A DNA stretch of 64,000 bases from Branchiostoma lanceolatum. Taxonomy: Eukaryota > Chordata > Leptocardii > Amphioxiformes > Branchiostomatidae. Location: positions 5,152,198 through 5,216,197 of the forward strand of contig NC_089739.1 of assembly GCF_035083965.1 (NCBI RefSeq). The letters run 5' to 3'. Both the position numbers and the translations under genes were made by a program. The notes beneath the pieces are model-generated. The model was given only the letters and a program-made list of their open reading frames with translations, searched no databases and was not told the origin of the DNA. This document shows positions 21,690 through 32,853 of this stretch, in pieces; the stretch's first letter is position 1; each line of letters starts with the position of its first letter.

Positions 21690-24600
21690 ATGGTCAATCA
21701 AGTTCCTTTATTACTTTACAAACCCTTTAAAACATGCTGGTTACTGTATAGAAAAGAAGCAGCCTGATACAATAATACAAGCTTCTGTTGTTTCTGGTAC
21801 AAGAGCTGTATGTGACACTGCAGCATCATGTTTGGCCATGCACCACTCAGTGTAAACAAGAATGGCGCGGAAGGTTGGCCAAACAATTTGAAGCCATCAA
21901 TGAAACGCAAAGCGATATAGTCTGACAAAGATGTACCAAAGTGTCTTTTCAATTCCAGTGGAGATCTCACAGTCAAAGATAAGTTACAAATTCCAGGACT
22001 AAATGTCATAGTCCAAAAGTTCTGGGTACATCTGTAAAAAGCCTAAATTCCGGAAATAACATCACCTCTGGAAAAATCCTCTTTTTTTCCGGGACAACAA
22101 AATGTCGGAGACAATGAAATGTTCCGAATCCCAGACAAATAACGAATATCCAAGATGGCAGCTAAAATGTGCAACATGCAGACATACACATACAGTACTC
22201 ACAGAAAACAAAAAAAAGCTCCGCGCCCCTGGGGCTTCGCAAAAAAAATCACAAGCCTCAAGTACACAAGTATCAAAAGAAATGCTGGCATTGCCTCAAA
22301 CTATTTCCCTTGTTATCAAATACATTCCTCTGTCTTCTGTTTTTTTTTACAGACACAGGTGACTGTATCATTGTACAAGTTAAATCTATAAAAACATTGC
22401 CAGCATTTCTTTTGTACAGTAGTTTTAAAATGTGCGAATCTAAGAGAGCTGAACTCAATATACATGTACATGTAACTGAGGTAATGGTATGTAGTGAGTT
22501 TTCCATTGGTATCTATCATACAATGTAATTCCTGATGAAAAAATTCCTAAATGTACAATCAACAAAGATGCTTTCTTCTAGACATTTCTGGAAAGTACAA
22601 CTTTTTCTTTTGTTTTCCTGACATTCTTTTTTTGTAAGTACAGAAAGCTACCTATCGACATTTCGGACGTTTAATACAAAAATTGCAAGGTTTTAGTCTT
22701 GCAGTCTACAACATACTGACCACAATACTTTGTTGATACAATTGTACTGTTACAAACTCCACACTTGCAGCACAACAATTAAAACAGTTGAAAACAAAGC
22801 GTACAATAGATTCGCTAAAATTGTTGAAAACATTTTAAAGCTGGTACAAAAATCTAAAGCTGCAAAAAGCGTTTGACAACATGACGAAATGGTAAAAAAA
22901 AGTACTTGATAAATAATAAAGTTTCAGTTTTTTTCCTGCTGCAAAATACTGGTATTTTGTTGTGCCTGTCTTTTTTAAAGTGGGAATACTGTTTAGAAAT
23001 CAAGGGATGGTCTAGGAATTTCAATACTGCTAGCTTTAATTCTTTAATTCAAATTTTCTAAAATTTTAAAACAGCAAATATTGTGTTTTAATTTCTAATT
23101 GAGGATGACTGCTTTACCTTAAATTCGTTAGGAATACATTCAAAAGGGTTTCTCTTGATGTGGATATTTGAGCATTCAATGTAAAAGACGCAACAAAGGT
23201 ACAGGCATTTATTGCCCTGACTGTCCATCATCATTAGCAGATCAACCAATGAGTGCATGGCAGTTAGCAGTTCCGCCAATGAGAGAGTGGCTGCATGTCC
23301 ATCAAATATTTGTATTTTTGTTATTTTCATTCTGCATTTCTACTTTTGATGGAGGTGGGCGGGGCTATGGGATCGGTCTACTCAATTCAATTCAATTCAA
23401 TCCAATCCAACCCAACGTCGGCCATATTAATTCTAATAAAAGAGCAATCTTTTTAAAAACTGACACATTTAACTTTCAAGATCATCCCTATTTCAATAGC
23501 AGTGAAATCTTTTCATTTCGACCTACAGAGCACAAAAATGCACCAGTATTATGGGGAAAAAGTGTGAGAAAAAGGGACCGAGATCTTCGAATGTAAGCTT
23601 TCAATAATACACAAAATCATTCACTAAATGCAACTGTATTTCCTGCTTTTTGAGTAGTACGAAAATGAAAACACACAGGTTACATGTATACAAGGTGCAT
23701 ATTTGTGACAGGTACAATTGTTAAAACATGTAACTTTACTTATTACACATCTAGTACTTGGTGGAAATCATTGAAACAACTTGTACAGCACAGTTGACAC
23801 CACAAAGACTAATATTCATGTTTCTAGTCCCTTGCCAAGCTGAAAGGGGCAGCAGTAACTTTAACTATGATAAATTCTTGAAATCAATCGATCAATAAAA
23901 ATTCAATCATCAGAAAGACCTGCTGTTTAGATGCCAACTAGATTCATCACAAAAGAATTACACCTACAAAAATTTATATTGTAGGACTATGTTAAATCTA
24001 TGCGATACATATTACATAACAATTATAACGGTGTTATACAATAACAAGCAGCTGTTTATACAATATGGTAATTTTCTTGAATACAATTTAAAAAGCAACG
24101 TAAATTGCAGTTCAGTCAGAAAATGCCAGGTGTCTCTTCTACTATTGAAGGAATGCTGCATGTTGCAGCTAGGCAAGGGATTCTTCATACTGGACATTTA
24201 CATCACAAGTCACTGCTTAACACACCAACGTACATGACATTGTATGTACTGTTTAGCATTATAAAAACACATCTTCGATACTTGTAGTATCACAATATTT
24301 ACTTGGTAATCTAACAACGGTATAAACTCTATACATGGATTCAACAAGGTATTTCCTCCATTCTTTGTTAAATCCTACATCGAGTACAAAAAAATTGGTA
24401 AAATCGGCTGAAGCCAGCGTTTACGAATGAGGTTGAAATACATTCTGTAGGGAGTCAGTCCTGAACAGGAATACAGCACAGAAATGTGTACAGTTCTCCC
24501 CTACACGCACTGGCAAAAGCTGATTTTCGAACTTGATAATCTCCGTCAATCGTTCCTAGTCTTCTACAATAAGCCTGTAGCCTTTGCAAAGGTTGTTTGT

Positions 24601-26186
24601 GACGACAAGTCTGTTCAGTTCCAATTTGCTCAAAAGGCCAGACTTTCGTATTTCACTTTGTCCGCTCAAGTACATTTAAGCGTCGTGACATTGAGAGTAA
24701 CGCACATGTGCCTGAAGTATTACATGTGCAAATGTCACAAGTGCACCCACTTGTGGCTCAAGTGGTGTAAGTGGTCACATGTCTAGATCACAGCGCCACG
24801 TTTTTCCACCCAACAAGCACCTGAGCATAACTGATCGAGACTACCACTTAAGGCTTTTAACTGTCGTTTTCTCATTTGCCGCCATTTTTTGCGAATTCTG
24901 AAACAAGGCATTCCCGGCTTATTGTAAAAACTGGACATATTGACGAGCATTTATCAAGCGCTCGGATTCCTAATATCCCTTCTGGAAATTGCTCCGGCTG
25001 TTTCGCCACATTCAAAAGTTCAACCTTCGTGTACATGTACATACGTTTTTCAAAGGCAAAGTCGTTTGTACATTTTCTGTGTACCGTTCGTGTTAAAATC
25101 AAGTTCGATCGGCCTATACCTTACCATACCATTGGACCACAGTACACTTATTGTACACTAGGAAGTACAGTATAAAAATACACATCTATATACAAGGAGG
25201 AAAACTACATTACTGTCGATCAACTGCTAACTTTCGCCAGACAATTCTTCAAATTTTCGGTTGCCTTCTCTCCTTCAACAGTTTTTTGCAGTGATCGTTT
25301 CTCTGATACCAAAATTAAACTACAAGAAAGTTCCACAACAACTTGCGGAAAATTACTGTCATAATTAATCATGGAAAAAATGACAGAGAAAAATATATTA
25401 CAACTGTGTCAAAATCTGATCACCTGATTCAGATGAACTTAGTTCAAACTCTGGATTTGAGTTTAAAATGCCACAAGTTCCTCTCAAAGTTGCTAACTGC
25501 CTTTGACACTAGATGTTTGAGTATCTAGCAATATCCACAAATCGTTGACTCTCCCTCAAAGTGGCTCAAATGAAATCAAAGGATATCATAAATGACATAA
25601 ATATTTACAACTCAAAATTTGCTTCTGATTTTTTTTTTTTTTTTCAATTTTTTGGTTGTTGTTTTTCCAGAGAAGCTTTCGCGTTCTCTATCAAAGCCAT
25701 CACAATTAAAGTTACTACCTGTTGGGTGCAGACCAAAAAACACCATCGTACCAAATTTTCCACCTACGGGACAACCACCGCTTTACCTCTTTATCCCGCA
25801 GCACAATTTTCCACAGACGCGATTGATAGTTAGCAATACAAAGGTCAATAACCCAGCAAGTTAACACCTTTTACAATTAATATTGCTTATCAGATCAAGG
25901 TCTAAACCCTTCAAGTTCATCTACAACAGGCAGTACGGCCCAGGCTGACGCCACCCATAACGGACAGGAATGGTACAGCCTAATTACTCAATCTGGCTTA
26001 CGCCATGCTCAATGTAGGGGTGCATCGGATGTGGGCCAAGCCAGCACCATGCCGCTGCTAAAACCCCTGAAGAGCCAAGTGGTACAGCCCACTCATTTTC
26101 ACCGAGCCCACCACCATAGCTTAGGCCACGGCAGCGGCCCGTTTCAAAATGGAACAAGAGGGAACAACATATTGTGCCGATTCCGC
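21690..26186 (-). other. Probable long 3' UTR and downstream region of the BTB gene
   Basis: About 4.5 kb of AT-rich sequence with no credible coding region follows the BTB stop codon. Minus-strand AATAAA signals lie at 23208-23213 and 21707-21712. UGUA-type words are frequent. A short TTCAA pentanucleotide run sits near 23377-23415. That it is transcribed as 3' UTR is an inference. Confidence 0.4.
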
Positions 26187-28784
26187 TCACATCCAATTCG
26201 ACAAATACAGACTGTACTTGTCCCCTTTGTGCTCCACCAGATGTTCTTGGAGCTGTTCGACTTTGGGGAATCTCGCGCCGCAGATGGGGCACGGGAGCTG
26301 CACTCGCTTCCACGGACGCTGCCGCGGACGGTCCTCCCCGCTGGACAGGATCGTCTCCGCCGACAAACTGGCAATGTCTATCCCGTCCGCCGTCAGCTTC
26401 TGGTTCACCTCCCACTTGAACTCTGTCGTGTACTTGCGCCGCTTCCGCGTCAACTCCGAAGACAACGACGTGACTTCGTCGGAGCTGCCGCTCGGTGACG
26501 CACGGTTCTTTGGCGCTTTTCCCTCCGAGCCATCCTTGGACGAATCTGAGTCGGACAAGTTACCGTTCATGAACCTGGCTGGGCTGCCCAAGGCTTTGGA
26601 ATGTTCCTTGTTCCCCAACAGCGACGGGAAACCCTCCGTCACGCCGAACACCTCGTCTAGTTCGGCGTTGGCCCGTAGATGCATCATCTTCTCCGCGTAC
26701 GTGCGGCACTGCATGCCACGCCCTCGACGGCCACGCCCTCTGCCTCTCTTCCCGGCCCAGGGAACGAACCCCGGACCCCTCCATCCGGCCGGTGCTTCCT
26801 TCTCGACAGCTGCCCCCCTCATCATGTCAGGGGGGTAGTTGTAGGGCACTTCTTCGATGGCGGCAGCTCCGTTGGGATGCGGTGTCAGCACGCCGGCACG
26901 CGAGGCCAGGAATGCGGAGAAAGGCATCATGCCGGTCGGAGGCAGGTTCGGGAAAGCGGCAGCCATGCCGTTCTGCCTCTCTGCGTACTCTTGATAGCCG
27001 GGCGGGATGCCGTTCGGGTTGAACATGGGGGCGCCGTTCATGTGAGGTGGCCCCGCGGTCATGTGCGGAGGCGCGTACCCACCGGGCGGGGAATGTTGCC
27101 GCATGTCATCCATCTTGTTGAGACCGACTCCATTTGGGATCGACACTTTCGGCTGTGCTTTCTCCACAAGCTTCTGCTCCTGTTTGATTTTCATGCCTTC
27201 GTTAGGAGATCTCGGGGAAACCGGGTGTACGGCTTCTTTCTCAAGTTGTGGAAGAACTTCTTCCCTCTTCTTGGGCACCGGGGCCTCAGACTTTTCAGCC
27301 ATGCAGTTTTTGTCGCGGCTGTACGTGTCCTTTTCAGACTTGACACTGGTGGCGCCGTCGTCGAGATCGAACGAACTCTGTCGCGACAGAGTTTCGCTTG
27401 TACTGCTGTGCCTGCTACGGGCATCCCAGTCCAGGCAGATTCGCTTTTTTGGATGTACGGAACTCTCTTCGCTCTCTTGTCTTTTCGCTTTCCATCCCCA
27501 CTTCCCCTTCGGGGGCTGGACTTCCCGTGCCTTCTCGCTGTCTGTGCTGTCCTTGTCAGGCACGTCCAGACTTTTTTGGCGGGCGATCTTGACCTTATTG
27601 CGCTCACTGGTCCCTGGAACATCCTTTCTTTCCTGGGGGTCAATCTTTATCTCTTCTGACTCATCACCCCTCTCCTTTTCTCTATCTGACATGGGAGGGG
27701 TAGGGACAGAGGTATGGTACTGTGCAGCAATCTTCTCTGCCATTCCCATGTTCTTCCAATCCTGGCTGTTTCTGTCCATGGTCATTTTCAAGATGGGGCC
27801 TTTCTCGGTGTTAAAGGAGCTTGGTGCGCTCCAGACACGGACCTCTTCCGGGCTACTTCTTCCATCCGGCATCTCCCCACTTTGTTTCGGCCTGACGCGC
27901 AAATCCAGTATGCCTTCTGGGCCGTCCGGCCTCCCCTGTAGGATGTCGTGGGCCGGGAAGTGGCTGTCCGCCTCTCGGATGCGAAGACCTGGCGGCACAA
28001 GGTGCGGCATGCCGTGGAATGAATGCATGCCGCCCTGTTCCATCCCAGGAATGTGTATCATGGTGATTTTGTTTTTCTTCCCACCCTGGTTGTACACGTC
28101 GTGGATATCGACCGGCAGGGGAGACTTTTTACCCTCCTCCGCCCCCTGGTCCTTCCCTGCGCCATGATACTTCTGTTCTAGTCGTAGTTTTTCCAGAACT
28201 TCCAGGGAATCCACCTTTTCCTGGAATGCTTCCGGAGCTTTGGCCAAAACGTGGGGTTGGATGCAAATCTCGGGATGGTGGTGGGGCGTGGGGAGGGACG
28301 GGCTGCCGGATTTGGTGCAGTCACAACCGTGCGCGGCCGCCTCCACGGTCCCGGTCCCGTACCCGGCGTGCGGGAAGTGTCCGATAGGGAGGTTGCTGCC
28401 GAACACGGGGCGGATGATGTAAGAGCAAGCGCTCACGACATCCACCATCTGCAGGTAACTGGCGGTGAGGATGATCTCGACGATGCTGCACGCCGACACT
28501 CGCAGTTTCGACGAATACATGAAGTCTAGGAGGTCCTGGAATGCTCCGGCCGAGATGTCTTGAACGATGATGGTGTGGCGGTCGTTGTCGATGTCTAGCA
28601 TGGCGTGGAAGTAGCCGCTGGACGCGGACAGCACCGCGCGGTGCGCTGGAAACTTGCGCCCGTGGATCATCACGGTGATGTCGCAGAACTTCCCGTTGAG
28701 ACGCTGCTCGTTGAGGTGGTGTAGAAGAGCTGTGCCCTGATTGGGCAGCTCGATGATGTACTCCTTGTACGACGTCATTTTTGT
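26187..28784 (-). CDS. BTB/POZ protein with one C-terminal C2H2 zinc finger (main coding exon)
   Basis: A single open exon encodes 863 aa from ATG at 28778 to the stop at 26187. Residues about 15-130 form a BTB/POZ domain (LNEQRLNGKFCDITV, FPAHRAVLSASSGYF, LLDFMYSSKL). The middle is long, charged and low-complexity, with an RG-rich stretch GKRGRGRGRRGRG near residue 690. A basic patch RKRRKYTTEFKW precedes the only finger, C830-x2-C833-x12-H846-x3-H850. BTB-zinc-finger proteins are dimeric nuclear transcription regulators, usually repressors, so nuclear DNA-linked function is inferred. Most relatives carry several fingers. Splice acceptor TCCTCTCCAG ends at 28785, six bases before the ATG, so at least one upstream exon exists; ACA AAA ATG is in frame with the exon at 31507-31602. 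The exact orthologue was not recognised. Confidence 0.9.
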   Translation of the reverse strand, partial: TKMTSYKEYIIELPNQGTALLHHLNEQRLNGKFCDITVMIHGRKFPAHRAVLSASSGYFHAMLDIDNDRHTIIVQDISAGAFQDLLDFMYSSKLRVSACSIVEIILTASYLQMVDVVSACSYIIRPVFGSNLPIGHFPHAGYGTGTVEAAAHGCDCTKSGSPSLPTPHHHPEICIQPHVLAKAPEAFQEKVDSLEVLEKLRLEQKYHGAGKDQGAEEGKKSPLPVDIHDVYNQGGKKNKITMIHIPGMEQGGMHSFHGMPHLVPPGLRIREADSHFPAHDILQGRPDGPEGILDLRVRPKQSGEMPDGRSSPEEVRVWSAPSSFNTEKGPILKMTMDRNSQDWKNMGMAEKIAAQYHTSVPTPPMSDREKERGDESEEIKIDPQERKDVPGTSERNKVKIARQKSLDVPDKDSTDSEKAREVQPPKGKWGWKAKRQESEESSVHPKKRICLDWDARSRHSSTSETLSRQSSFDLDDGATSVKSEKDTYSRDKNCMAEKSEAPVPKKREEVLPQLEKEAVHPVSPRSPNEGMKIKQEQKLVEKAQPKVSIPNGVGLNKMDDMRQHSPPGGYAPPHMTAGPPHMNGAPMFNPNGIPPGYQEYAERQNGMAAAFPNLPPTGMMPFSAFLASRAGVLTPHPNGAAAIEEVPYNYPPDMMRGAAVEKEAPAGWRGPGFVPWAGKRGRGRGRRGRGMQCRTYAEKMMHLRANAELDEVFGVTEGFPSLLGNKEHSKALGSPARFMNGNLSDSDSSKDGSEGKAPKNRASPSGSSDEVTSLSSELTRKRRKYTTEFKWEVNQKLTADGIDIASLSAETILSSGEDRPRQRPWKRVQLPCPICGARFPKVEQLQEHLVEHKGDKYSLYLSNWM

Positions 28785-29025
28785 CTGGAGAGGAAAAACA
28801 AGGACAAAGGTTAACTTTGATATAAAGGATTAAACTCAATACATACACCAATGCAAGCAGGTAACATGCTCTTTCCTATTTTCACTTGATTTAGTAGGGT
28901 GTTAACTGTGTAAAATCACCTGGTGTGACCTCTAAACAAGGAAGATTAACCTTATCCCTGCTGAAGTAGACTTTTGGCAACAAGTTTGTACTGATTACAG
29001 GGTTTGGCAGCAGGCAACACGTGTC

Positions 29026-29403
29026 TTCCATTCACTTATCTTTAATGTTTTGCCAGTGACTTCCGTCCTTCATAAGTGCTAAAAAAGACTAAGTCTTATT
29101 AATGCTCCCAAGGGATGTTACAGTACCAGTGCCAGTCACTGACGAAAGATATAGTGGATGCTATAGCTATCTGAAAAGTCTAACCTTTTTCTTGCTTGTG
29201 TTTTATCATTTTTGGAGCAGAAATTCCAGTTGTAATTTCATCATCTGGATGTCTAACCTTCATTAACAATTACATTACTTCCTACTTCCAACTGTCAACT
29301 AGATATTCATCTTTCCACTCCAAAAATCATGAAGAAATAGCCTTTTTTAACATTTATAAAGGACGGAAGTCACTGGCAAAACATTAAAGATAACTGAATG
29401 GAA
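29026..29403. mobile_element. Foldback in the BTB gene intron
   Basis: Arms of ~48 bp: TCTTTAATGTTTTGCCAGTG at 29039 and its complement at 29370-29389, extending outward to TTCCATTCA. Confidence 0.8.
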
Positions 29404-30099
29404 AGAGCTAAAATTACATTGTGTATACTTATAAGATAAAGCCTGCTAGAAAAAGCATTTGTAACCTAACACAGATGATCAAAACAATTGTTTGCAAACA
29501 TGTACAATTTGTAGTTCCTTTGTACTTTTGATTCTAACCATTAGTAGGTAATTACCATGACTATTTGATCAATTGATCGCAGAAAAGGACACCTGTGAGC
29601 ATAAAGGATGAATTCAAAGAAAGGCCACTTCCTGCTTAGATATTTGATACCTTTCTCGGAAATCACCATATCCCTGCACTTTCAAAAGATTTCGTTTAAA
29701 ATAGAACTGGCTTCAATACTGCGTACATCCTGTATCATGACAAACACAGAAAGGACACCTGTACAAATTGATTACATAAATGGGCATGACATTTGGACCA
29801 GAAAGCCACACTGCGCGAATCTGTGAGGTTGATCCTATAAGGGCTGCGGCTAAACCGAGGGGACAAAAGAAAGTGGATTTATCCAGACCTTCTGATGTTG
29901 GGTTCAGAAGCGAGTGGATGCTGCTTGGCTTGCAAGTGGTTTAAGGCAGCCCAAAATAAACCGCTCAAGATATTAGAATGGAGGGAAATTTTAGACAGCA
30001 CGCCAAAATTGACCTGTTTGTTCATGTTGTTTATGAAATCAAGATAATTTTCGGTGGCAAGTTGGTCTTGAGGTTTAGGGCTGTTGACTTAGAATCTGG

Positions 30100-30428
30100 G
30101 TTTGAATCACTGGCAGGAACGTTTGTTGTGACTAATAGGAAAGACACTTTACACCTATTTCCTCACTCTACTCAGGTGTAAATGAGTACCTAGCTTTGGT
30201 TAGGGACGTCCTCTCGGATGGGACGTAAAGCCGGAGGTCCCATGTTTGAGGAGAGCAACACCTCGAGCACGTTATAAGAGAACCCACTATGCTTATCAAA
30301 GAGAGTAGGGATCCATCCTGGTGTGAGTGGATCAAACCTTACAAACCGTTTTATGCAGCTTGTATTTACTATACAAAACTGGTGTGTTATACTCGAAGGC
30401 AGTTTTATACGGTTATGCAGAACAAACA
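30100..30428 (+). mobile_element. SINE family A in the BTB gene intron
   Basis: GAGTACCTAGCTTTGGTTAG, GGAGGTCCCATGTTTGAGG and ATGCAGCTTGTATTTACTAT match the family. It lies antisense to the BTB gene. Confidence 0.75.
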
Positions 30429-30790
30429 AAATCTCCAAGCAGAAGTTGGGTGGATAATTGTAACATTTTCTGACTGGTCTTTCGGTGCTGTCAGAGAATT
30501 CAAAGACCAGCAGTCAAAAACCTTCCAATGTTCCACCCCATTATTTCCCAAGAGATTGGTAAGTGAAGCTTTCAGGAAAGTTGAAAGACTCCACATGTGA
30601 CGAGACATGTACAATGTGTACAGCGTGTGGGTTGGACTTAAAAGGCCGTAGCGGAGGCGGGCAACATTTTGAATCAAGCTGAGCCCAGAAGGGGAGCTCA
30701 GAGATAATGAAAGATCTACTTATAGCTATATTCACACAGGAGGAGTTTCCAAATAGAGAAAATTACATAAAGTTACATAAAAGATTTGTA

Positions 30791-30868
30791 TTTACAGTAA
30801 ATGTTGACATTTTTGCAGTGATTTATATAATGTTCGCAGTTTTTGCCACCGTGAAAATGCTTCAATTT
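30791..30868. mobile_element. ACTGTAAA-family element, one end
   Basis: TTTACAGTAAATGTTGACAT followed by GTTTTTGCCACCGTGAAAAT. The other end is missing. Confidence 0.45.
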
Positions 30869-31506
30869 TTCTCTCTTCTGCCTTGTTTTAACCGTGAACT
30901 GAAAAAAAATAACCAAAAGACAACACTCTTTGTCAAGAAAAGACATATCTTATGACCTTTGAAGATATTTCACGACCTTTGAAAAAGGAAAACAGCTGCA
31001 CATAGAGCTAAAATGTAAAGTAGCTATAAGGTATTCGATCTTAACTAAAATCACTACAATTTATGAAAACACTCGGCATAAATTGAGAATCACTTATTTG
31101 AGAGAATTCTCAACCAAAAATCAGCAACATCATTCTCACATTTCTGTCTACAAATACGACAAAAAATATATGGAAACAATATATTATTTTACTTGAATAT
31201 CACAAAACAAAAAACACAAAAGAAATTTTCAATATATATACTGTATTCCAAGAAACCATGACAAAAAAACATTCTAAGCTACCAAATAAGCGGCAAATCT
31301 TTAAAAATTAAAAACCACTTTATGTCTAACTGTAATTCATAACGAAATATCAAAATTGCGGCATAAAACACACCGAAAATCCTGACAAATTTTCATCTTA
31401 ATGAATCCCAAAAATATTCACCAAAGGAAAAGGATGTGATATGCAGAGATCACATTTGAAAAAGAAAAACAGTGCACGCACGGAACACTCGTATAACCAA
31501 CCCTAC

Positions 31507-31602
31507 CTTGTCTTCAACCGGGACTTTCGCTAACTCGCCCAGGCAACGAGGAATTTCTACCGTCCCCCGGGATACGGGGTTACTTTCCCCCGCCCCTGTC
31601 AT
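31507..31602 (-). CDS. Candidate first coding exon of the BTB gene (34-residue N-terminal extension)
   Basis: An ATG at 31602 (G at -3) opens 32 codons (MTGAGESNPVSRGTVEIP...) up to a donor GACAAG|GTAGGG at 31506. Joined to the acceptor at 28785, the frame continues through ACA AAA into the BTB-exon ATG without a stop, giving about 897 aa. The extension is not recognised as a domain. It could instead be 5' UTR with translation starting at 28778; chance in-frame opening is not unlikely. Confidence 0.5.
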
Positions 31603-31800
31603 CGCTCTCTGTGGTTCGGGGCTGCGTTTACAACGCACCGAGAGAGACAAGAGTATGCCTCACACTGGGCACCGCTGGCAGAGAATTCACCCGATGACAT
31701 CATCCCATGCACAAAGCCCCCACTGCGATGATGTCATCCTTCGCCTAATTTTAGTAACCAGATCAATACCAACCAGCCAATCAGGCGAGGGGATTGCCAG
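31603..31800 (-). promoter_or_regulatory. Putative promoter of the BTB gene
   Basis: A GC-rich block just upstream of the candidate exon holds two near-palindromic TGACATCA-type (CRE/ATF-like) sites, GATGACATCATC near 31693 and GATGATGTCATC near 31728, and CCAATCAG near 31777. This is a normal arrangement for a TATA-less animal promoter. The start point cannot be fixed from sequence. Confidence 0.5.
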
Positions 31801-32419
31801 GTAGTGAGGAAACTGACTAATGTGGGCTGTCTCTTCATGACCAGTGCTGGGGGCATGTTCATGGATCACGACAACTCAACTGGGGGAACATGAAAATGTG
31901 CGCGGGCGGTAAACCATCGATTTAGCGTGGTCACGTTTTCAGTAATATGATTTCTTACAGGCTTTCAGTGTTGGGTTGAACGGGTTATAATAAAAAGAAA
32001 TCACGATCTTATCTGCCTAATACAATCATCACACTTGCTGTACCAAAAAAAAATATATTACAAAGAAACGACTTGAAGTATATACAGACAATAGATACAT
32101 GGCCTTAGTGGATACACAGACCTTGCCTTAGTTGGATAAATGATGAATATTAAGGAGATCCCTGTCAGGACAAGGCTAGAGTATTCAAGCCCTCAGAAAA
32201 TGTAATATTCATACCATATCGGTCAAATGGAGCAGTGCTGTGTTGAAGATATGGACACTGTTGCTATGGCAAAACCTAGTTGATAGCTTATTTTGGCACT
32301 TATCTTAAATAATAAGTGGCAAATGATTTAAAGATAAATGTACTTAGAATGTGTGTGATTTAGATTAAAGTCCAAATCATTATTTTCTGACCTGGGTGAC
32401 GACAAATTTGTCTCCTCTG

Positions 32420-32641
32420 TGACATCACTTTCTACATATGCATGTGTGACATCACTAGTACTGTTCCACCGAAGGTGACATCATTTTCCTGTCTGACATC
32501 ATTTTTCTATTCTACCTGTGTGTCATTTTAATTTTCCTACCTGTGTGACATCATTTTCCTGCCTGTGTGACATCATTTTCCTGCCTGTGTGACATCATTT
32601 TCCTACCTGTGTGACATCATTTTCCTACCTGTGTGACATCA
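32420..32641 (-). repeat. 22-bp minisatellite carrying TGACATCA
   Basis: Nine exact TGACATCA octamers at 32420, 32447, 32476, 32494, 32546, 32568, 32590, 32612 and 32634. The last five are spaced exactly 22 bp apart in units of CCTRCCTGTGTGACATCATT. The array sits 0.65-0.9 kb upstream of the BTB promoter, which carries the same octamer twice. Confidence 0.9.
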
Positions 32642-32853
32642 CTCTCTTCCTTTGCATTCGTGTGACAAAACAATGTCACACCCTCACTAACTTTGCTATG
32701 CATGGATAATCTATGGCTTGTACAGAGTTCAAAACATTTCCTTTGAAAGCAAAATATTATGTATAAGTGGTGAAATTTTTGTTCTGAGTGTAATTTATTC
32801 TTAAGTCATTCTACATATTTTTTCCCTACTGGTCCATGAAGAAAGATCATACC

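Larger units (their letters stand above)
28785..31506 (-). other. Candidate first intron of the BTB gene
   Basis: Runs from the donor at 31506 to the acceptor at 28785. No exon is seen inside. It contains a foldback element (29026-29403), a SINE (30100-30428) and half of an ACTGTAAA-family element (about 30791-30868). Confidence 0.5.

Noticed and set aside
22169..22528. Plus-strand frame of 119 codons
   Set aside because: AT-rich, lysine-rich chance frame in the probable 3' UTR of the BTB gene.
26679..28167. Long plus-strand open frames (326 and 368 codons) opposite the BTB exon
   Set aside because: They are antisense shadows of a GC-rich coding exon; the minus-strand frame has clear BTB and zinc-finger motifs, these have none.
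32420..32641. CRISPR-like array
   Set aside because: Units are contiguous 22-bp repeats without unique spacers in a eukaryotic genome; it is a minisatellite.
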